DNA from: an uncultured Collinsella sp.
GTDB lineage: Bacteria; Actinomycetota; Coriobacteriia; Coriobacteriales; Coriobacteriaceae
Assembly (NCBI GenBank): GCA_934655755.1
Contig: CAKUHA010000003.1
Location: 62,001 to 126,000 of the forward strand
Direction: 5' to 3'
Length of the DNA stretch: 64,000 nucleotides
Part shown: positions 59,910-64,000 of the stretch, in pieces
Layout of the letters: every line of letters begins with the position of its first letter
Position numbering within the stretch: position 1 is the stretch's first letter
The notes under the pieces: model-generated
The model's database searches: none
Told to the model about the DNA's origin: nothing
What the model saw: only the letters and a program-made list of their open reading frames with translations
Position numbers and translations under genes: made by a program

Positions 59910-60826
59910 CGTTTGACCTGTACGACACCGTCGACTCGTTTGTCGCCTATATCGCACGTGTCGAAGGACTTTCTCCCAACACGGTGACCGCCTATGGGTC
60001 GCGACTGGAACGTTTTGCGGCTTGGTGCCAGCGTACGGGCACCGACGCGCGCGCGGCCGACGTGCGCACCGTTCGAACCTATCTCGCCAAGCTCTCGCGT
60101 GAGAAGGTGGCTCCGCGCACGATTGCCGCGCACCTGTCTGCCATTCGTTCGCTCTATCGGTGGATGGCCGCCGAAGGGATCGTTGAGGGCGATGCGGTCT
60201 CGGCGATCTCCTCGCCCAAACTCCCGCGTGACTTGCCCGTGGTGCTGACGACCCAGCAGGTCGAGGAGCTGCTCCGTGCCCCCGACACCGCGACGCCCGC
60301 GGGATTGCGCGATGCGGCGATGCTCGAGCTGCTCTATGCCTCTGGAGCACGCATCTCGGAGCTCGCGGCGCTCAACGTGGAGTCCATTGCATGGTCCGAG
60401 CGCACGCTGCGGCTATGGGGCAAGGGCAGCAAGGAGCGCATCGTGCCCCTGTATCGCCGCGCTCTCGAGGCGACCCGCACCTATATCGAGGAAGGGAGAC
60501 CGGCACTGCTCGCCCAGGCAAAGCGCCGCGATGCCGCAGGTGGTCCGCATCCGCTGTTTATCTCGGCGCGCGGCAACCGCATGAGTGCCGCCATGCTCAG
60601 GCGACGCTTTCATATGTTGGCGACGCTCGCCGGCATTCCGGCCGACATCGCCCCGCATGCGGTGCGCCACACGTTCGCGACCGATCTGCTCGAGGGCGGC
60701 GCGGACCTGCGTTCGGTTCAGGAGCTGCTGGGACACGCGAGCCTGTCCACGACGCAGATTTATACGCATCTCACGCCCGATCGGCTCAAGAACGCCGTGG
60801 CCCAGGCCCATCCCCGTGGCGAGTAG
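59906..60826 (+). CDS. xerC: Tyrosine recombinase XerC/XerD family; non-canonical start likely
   Basis: This site-specific recombinase resolves chromosome dimers. The catalytic set is complete: Arg in GARISELAAL, Lys in WGKGSKERIVPL, HxxR in PHAVRHTFATDL, His in ELLGHASLSTTQIYTH and the Tyr nucleophile in IYTHL. The first ordinary start in frame is GTG 59984, but the conserved N-terminal SAM-like domain continues upstream (TVDSFVAYIARVEGLSPNTV) and no ATG, GTG or TTG precedes it before the frame runs into trmFO. ATA 59906 is 9 nt after GGAGG, overlaps the trmFO stop, and would give 306 residues, the normal length. CTG 59918 is the alternative. The family call is firm; the start is inferred. 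Confidence 0.85.
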   Translation: MAFDLYDTVDSFVAYIARVEGLSPNTVTAYGSRLERFAAWCQRTGTDARAADVRTVRTYLAKLSREKVAPRTIAAHLSAIRSLYRWMAAEGIVEGDAVSAISSPKLPRDLPVVLTTQQVEELLRAPDTATPAGLRDAAMLELLYASGARISELAALNVESIAWSERTLRLWGKGSKERIVPLYRRALEATRTYIEEGRPALLAQAKRRDAAGGPHPLFISARGNRMSAAMLRRRFHMLATLAGIPADIAPHAVRHTFATDLLEGGADLRSVQELLGHASLSTTQIYTHLTPDRLKNAVAQAHPRGE

Positions 60827-60875
60827 AAAAGGCGTCCCGTGCAAAACCGCCAAGGTGTGTGGTTTTGATTGCGGG

Positions 60876-60904
60876 TTGGCAGGAAGAGGTAATCCTGCTA
60901 TCAT
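60876..60904 (+). promoter_or_regulatory. Promoter of rpsB-tsf
   Basis: -35 TTGGCA (60876-60881), 17-bp spacer and -10 TATCAT (60899-60904). Predicted start near 60,911 leaves a leader of about 135 nt with a GTTGC/GCAAC hairpin and GC-rich stems, long enough for ribosomal-protein autoregulation. Confidence 0.75.
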
Positions 60905-61045
60905 TCATTGGGTTGCTTCACGGCAACAGGTTTTTATCACGCACGCGCGGCTACTTCATATCGTGGTGCCCGGGCTTTGGTAGCACATGTCCGGGTTGGT
61001 TTTGGAGGATGACCCCGCGCGGAGGCAAACCACAGGAGGTTTAAC

Positions 61046-61774
61046 ATGGCTACCAAGATTAATATCCGCACCCTGCTCGAGGCCGGCTGCCACTTCGGTC
61101 ACCAGACCCGTCGCTGGAACCCCAAGATGAAGCCGTTCATTTTCGGTGAGCGCAACGGCATCTACATCCTCGACCTCAAGCAGACCATCCTTGACGCCGA
61201 TCAGGCCTACACCTTCGTCAAGAACGTCGCCAAGGGTGGCAACGTGCTGTTCGTCGGCACCAAGAAGCAGGCTCAGGAGGCCGTCAAGAACGCTGCTGAG
61301 CGCGCCAACATGCCTTACATCAACCAGCGTTGGCTCGGCGGTATGCTGACCAACTTCGTGACCATCCGCTCCCGCATCAACCGCATGGAGGAGCTCGAGG
61401 CCATGGTCGAGGACGGCCGCATGGCTGTTCTGCCCAAGAAGGAGCAGGCAGTGCTCGGTAAGGAGCTCGCTAAGCTTCAGACCAACCTCGGTGGCGCCCG
61501 CGACATGAAGGGTCTGCCCCAGGCTCTCTTCGTCATCGACACCAAGCGCGAGGAGAACGCCATCAAGGAGGCCCAGCGCCTGAACATCCCCGTCGTCGCC
61601 CTGATCGATACCAACTCCGATCCCGACGAGGTCGAGTACGGCATCCCCTGCAACGATGATGCTATCTCCGCTGTCACCCTTATGTGCGAGCTCATGGCTG
61701 ACGCCTGCCTCGCTGGCTCCGGCAAGGAGCAGGTCTCCGAGGCCGAGATGGCCGCTGAGCCCAAGGCCGAGTAA
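61046..61774 (+). CDS. rpsB: 30S ribosomal protein S2
   Basis: The 242-residue S2 has [50 protein letters not shown] and [19 protein letters not shown] with [21 protein letters not shown] strong SD (AGGAGG) precedes ATG 61046. The last ~15 residues are acidic Glu/Ala-rich. It is followed by tsf, the usual pair. Confidence 0.98.
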   Translation: MATKINIRTLLEAGCHFGHQTRRWNPKMKPFIFGERNGIYILDLKQTILDADQAYTFVKNVAKGGNVLFVGTKKQAQEAVKNAAERANMPYINQRWLGGMLTNFVTIRSRINRMEELEAMVEDGRMAVLPKKEQAVLGKELAKLQTNLGGARDMKGLPQALFVIDTKREENAIKEAQRLNIPVVALIDTNSDPDEVEYGIPCNDDAISAVTLMCELMADACLAGSGKEQVSEAEMAAEPKAE

Positions 61775-61819
61775 ATCAGTCTTAGTTCATTCTTTTTCAT
61801 CTCTTTGAAAGGAACCACA

Positions 61820-62689
61820 ATGGCCCAGATTACCGCCGCTATGGTCAAGCAGCTCCGCGAGATGACCGACTCCCCGATGATGGAGTGCAAGAAGGCTCTC
61901 GTCGAGGCTGACGGCGACATGGACGCCGCTGTCGACGTTCTGCGCAAGAACGGCCTCGCCAAGGCTGCCAAGAAGGCTGGCCGTGAGACCAACGAGGGCG
62001 CTGTCGCCGCGTTCGTCTCCGAGGACGGCAAGTCCGGCGCTCTGCTCGAGCTCTCCTGCGAGACCGACTTCGTCGGCTCCAACGCCAAGTTCACCGGCTT
62101 TGCTTCCAAGGTCGCTGAGGTTGTCGCCACCACCGAGCCGGCTGACGTCGACGCTCTGCTCGAGAAGCCGATGGGCGAGGAGACCGTTTCCTCCGAGCTC
62201 ACCGAGATGATCCACATCATGGGCGAGAACATGAAGGTCGCTCGTTTCGCCGCCCGCAAGGCCGAGAACGGCGCCCTCGCTTCTTACATCCACATGGGTG
62301 GTAAGATCGGCGTCCTCGTCGAGTTCGCTTTCGAGAAGGCCGAGACCGCTCAGGCCGAGTCCTTCAAGACCTTCGCTCACGACGTTGCCCTTCAGGTTGC
62401 CGCCGTCGCCCCGATCTGCGCTACCCGCGAGCAGGTTCCGGCCGAGACCGTCGAGCACGAGAAGCAGATCTACATGGCTCAGGCTGCCGAGTCCGGTAAG
62501 CCCGAGGCCATCCAGGAGAAGATGGCTGTTGGCCGTCTGGAGAAGTTCTACAAGCAGTCCGTGCTCACCGAGCAGGAGTTCATCAAGGACAGCTCCCTCA
62601 CCATCAAGAAGTACGCTGAGCAGGTCTCCAAGGAGCTCGGCGATACCATTACCGTCGTTGCCTTCGACCGTCTGGTCCGTGGCGAGTAA
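61820..62689 (+). CDS. tsf: Elongation factor Ts
   Basis: This is the guanine nucleotide exchange factor for EF-Tu. ATG 61820 after AAAGGAA gives 289 residues starting MAQITAAMVKQLREMTDSPM. The N-terminal UBA-like motif continues into MECKKALVEADGDMDAAVDV; the core has ELSCETDFVGSNAKF (EF-Tu contact) and the C-terminal GRLEKFYKQSVLTEQEFI. TTG 61805 lies before the SD and is rejected. A strong terminator follows. Confidence 0.98.
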   Translation: MAQITAAMVKQLREMTDSPMMECKKALVEADGDMDAAVDVLRKNGLAKAAKKAGRETNEGAVAAFVSEDGKSGALLELSCETDFVGSNAKFTGFASKVAEVVATTEPADVDALLEKPMGEETVSSELTEMIHIMGENMKVARFAARKAENGALASYIHMGGKIGVLVEFAFEKAETAQAESFKTFAHDVALQVAAVAPICATREQVPAETVEHEKQIYMAQAAESGKPEAIQEKMAVGRLEKFYKQSVLTEQEFIKDSSLTIKKYAEQVSKELGDTITVVAFDRLVRGE

Positions 62690-62712
62690 ATAAGCTCTTG
62701 TAGCTGGTAATG

Positions 62713-62747
62713 AGCAGGCTGTGGGTTTTACTCACAGCCTGCTTTTT
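62713..62747 (+). terminator. Intrinsic terminator after tsf
   Basis: A stem of up to 13 bp (62713-62725 with 62731-62743) is followed by TTTTT. Confidence 0.93.
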
Positions 62748-62806
62748 CATGGCTCTCAGCAGAGCCTTTGCTATCATATTGTGAGTCTAATTAAAGGAGG
62801 ATCGTT

Positions 62807-63529
62807 TTGTCCGACATCCGATATAAACGCGTGCTTCTGAAGCTTTCCGGCGAAGCGCTGATGGGCGACGGCCACTATGGCATCGACCCCAAGGTTACCG
62901 ACCATCTTGCCAAGCAGGTCAAGGAGCTGCTCGCCGTTGGCCATGAGGTCGGCGTCGTTGTCGGCGGCGGCAACATTTTCCGCGGCATGGCCGGCGCTGC
63001 CGGTGGCATGGAGCGCGCCCAGGCCGACTACATGGGCATGCTTGCAACCGTCATGAACGCGCTTGCCCTGCAGGATGCCTTCGAGCATAACGATGTTCCC
63101 TGCCGCGTGATGAGCGCCATACAGATGAACGAGATCTGCGAGCCTTATATTCGTCGTCGCGCCATCAATCACCTGTCCAAGGGCAACGTCGTTATCTTCG
63201 CTGCCGGTTCGGGCAATCCGTACTTTACGACCGACACCGCTGCCGCCCTTCGCGCTTGCGAGATCGGTGCCGAGATTCTGATCAAGGCCACCAAGGTCGA
63301 CGGTATCTACGACAAAGATCCCGTCAAGTGCGCTGACGCCGTCCGCTTTGACAAGATCACCTATCATGAGGTGCTCGTCCGCGGCCTGCAGGTTATGGAT
63401 TCCACGGCTACGGCTCTTTGCCAGGACAACCGTATGCCCATTTTGGTCCTCAACATCGATGGCGAGGACACCGTCAAGCGCGCGCTCGCGGGTGAGCCCG
63501 TCGGCACGCTCGTCTATCAGGAGGATTAA
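62807..63529 (+). CDS. pyrH: Uridylate kinase
   Basis: This hexameric UMP kinase (UMP to UDP) of the amino-acid-kinase fold has 240 residues. [74 protein letters not shown] and [13 protein letters not shown] are the family blocks. TTG 62807 has AAAGGAGG 6 nt upstream. It is transcribed with frr. Confidence 0.98.
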   Translation: MSDIRYKRVLLKLSGEALMGDGHYGIDPKVTDHLAKQVKELLAVGHEVGVVVGGGNIFRGMAGAAGGMERAQADYMGMLATVMNALALQDAFEHNDVPCRVMSAIQMNEICEPYIRRRAINHLSKGNVVIFAAGSGNPYFTTDTAAALRACEIGAEILIKATKVDGIYDKDPVKCADAVRFDKITYHEVLVRGLQVMDSTATALCQDNRMPILVLNIDGEDTVKRALAGEPVGTLVYQED

Positions 63530-63531
63530 GC

Positions 63532-64000
63532 ATGGCAGAGAACATCACCGCCCACATGGACAAGTCGCTCGAGTCCCTCAAGCACAACTTCTCCAAGGTC
63601 CGTACCGGCCGCGCCAACGCCAACATTCTGTCTGACATCACCGTCGACTACTATGGTGTTCCCACTCCGGTCACGCAGGTTGCCGCCGTCAAGACCCCCG
63701 AGGCCCACATGCTGCTTATCGAGCCGTGGGACAAGGCGCTCATCAACGCCATCGTCAAGGCCATCAGCGCCTCCGATCTGGGCATTACCCCCAACTCCGA
63801 TGGCACCGTCGTGCGTCTGCCTTTCCCGGCTCCCACCGAGGAGCGTCGTCGCGAGCTCGTCAAGGAGTGCCGCGAGTACGCCGAGCAGGCCAAGGTTTCC
63901 ATCCGCAACATCCGTCGCGACTTTAACAACAAGCTCGAGCGCGACGAGGAGCTCACCGAGGATGATGTCCGCCGCGAGCAGGCCAAGGTTCAGAAGCATA
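63532..64000 (+). CDS. frr: Ribosome recycling factor, 3'-truncated by window end
   Basis: ATG 63532 is 2 nt after the pyrH stop. The 156 visible codons encode MAENITAHMDKSLESLKHNF, KVRTGRANANILSDITVDYY, TPVTQVAAV, IVKAISASDLGITPNSDGTV and RLPFPAPTEERRRELVK, and end in a long helix. This is RRF, which with EF-G splits post-termination ribosomes. The expected length is about 185, so roughly 30 residues lie beyond the window. No frameshift is seen. Confidence 0.97.
   Translation, partial: MAENITAHMDKSLESLKHNFSKVRTGRANANILSDITVDYYGVPTPVTQVAAVKTPEAHMLLIEPWDKALINAIVKAISASDLGITPNSDGTVVRLPFPAPTEERRRELVKECREYAEQAKVSIRNIRRDFNNKLERDEELTEDDVRREQAKVQKH

Overview
The window looks like a chromosomal segment of a GC-rich Gram-positive bacterium. 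I infer the class Coriobacteriia, probably Collinsella or a close relative. The reasons are GC-rich actinobacterial codon use, a complete mreBCD/PBP2/RodA set, two-subunit glycyl-tRNA synthetase (uncommon among other actinobacteria), frequent TTG starts, and cell-wall galactofuranose genes without mycolate genes. The genus is an inference; no marker search was run.

Region 1 (1-11,541) is a more AT-rich surface-glycan locus. It holds two ordinary GT2 glycosyltransferases (one cut by the window edge), a LicD-type transferase, an IspD/TarI-type cytidylyltransferase, a sugar-nucleotide epimerase/dehydratase, a GlfT2-like galactofuranosyltransferase, a Wzm/Wzt-type ABC exporter and UDP-galactopyranose mutase. 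Together they could make, decorate and export a galactofuranose-containing wall polymer. A tRNA-Arg(TCT) and a stand-alone AAA ATPase with an operator-like palindrome interrupt the locus.

Region 2 (11,542-13,279) is a small accessory module: a DUF4869-type protein translationally coupled to a P-loop ATPase with a possible TOPRIM-like C-terminal half. It is bounded by a 34-nt copy of the aroQ 3' end, which suggests insertion at aroQ.

Region 3 (13,280-21,904, minus strand) is an aromatic amino acid supercluster in the transcription order DAHP synthase, tyrA, aroB, aroA, aroC, pheA, aroE-aroK fusion, aroQ. It covers all seven steps to chorismate plus the branch steps toward Phe and Tyr. A hairpin with a U-run sits between the probable promoter and the first gene.

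Region 4 (22,036-28,177) holds tRNA-Arg(CCG), a P-type cation ATPase, a zinc-ribbon membrane protein, a cyclophilin and a TPR membrane protein.

Region 5 (28,291-41,957) holds the elongation genes (mreB, mreC, mreD, PBP2, rodA), a conserved unknown, a radical-SAM pair, rplU-rpmA, obgE, nadD, yqeK and rsfS.

Region 6 (41,946-42,966) is a REP-associated tyrosine transposase (RAYT) unit with exact inverted ends. Related GGGAC-core palindromes lie in other intergenic gaps across the window.

Region 7 (42,979-64,000) holds dinB, then rpsP-khpA-rimM-trmD-lepB, glyQS, a PPDK regulator with ppdK, and rplS-rnhB-yraN-comM-dprA-trmFO-xerC-rpsB-tsf-pyrH-frr (frr is cut by the window end). This is a translation, RNA-processing and DNA-processing block in which glyQS and the PPDK pair separate lepB from rplS.
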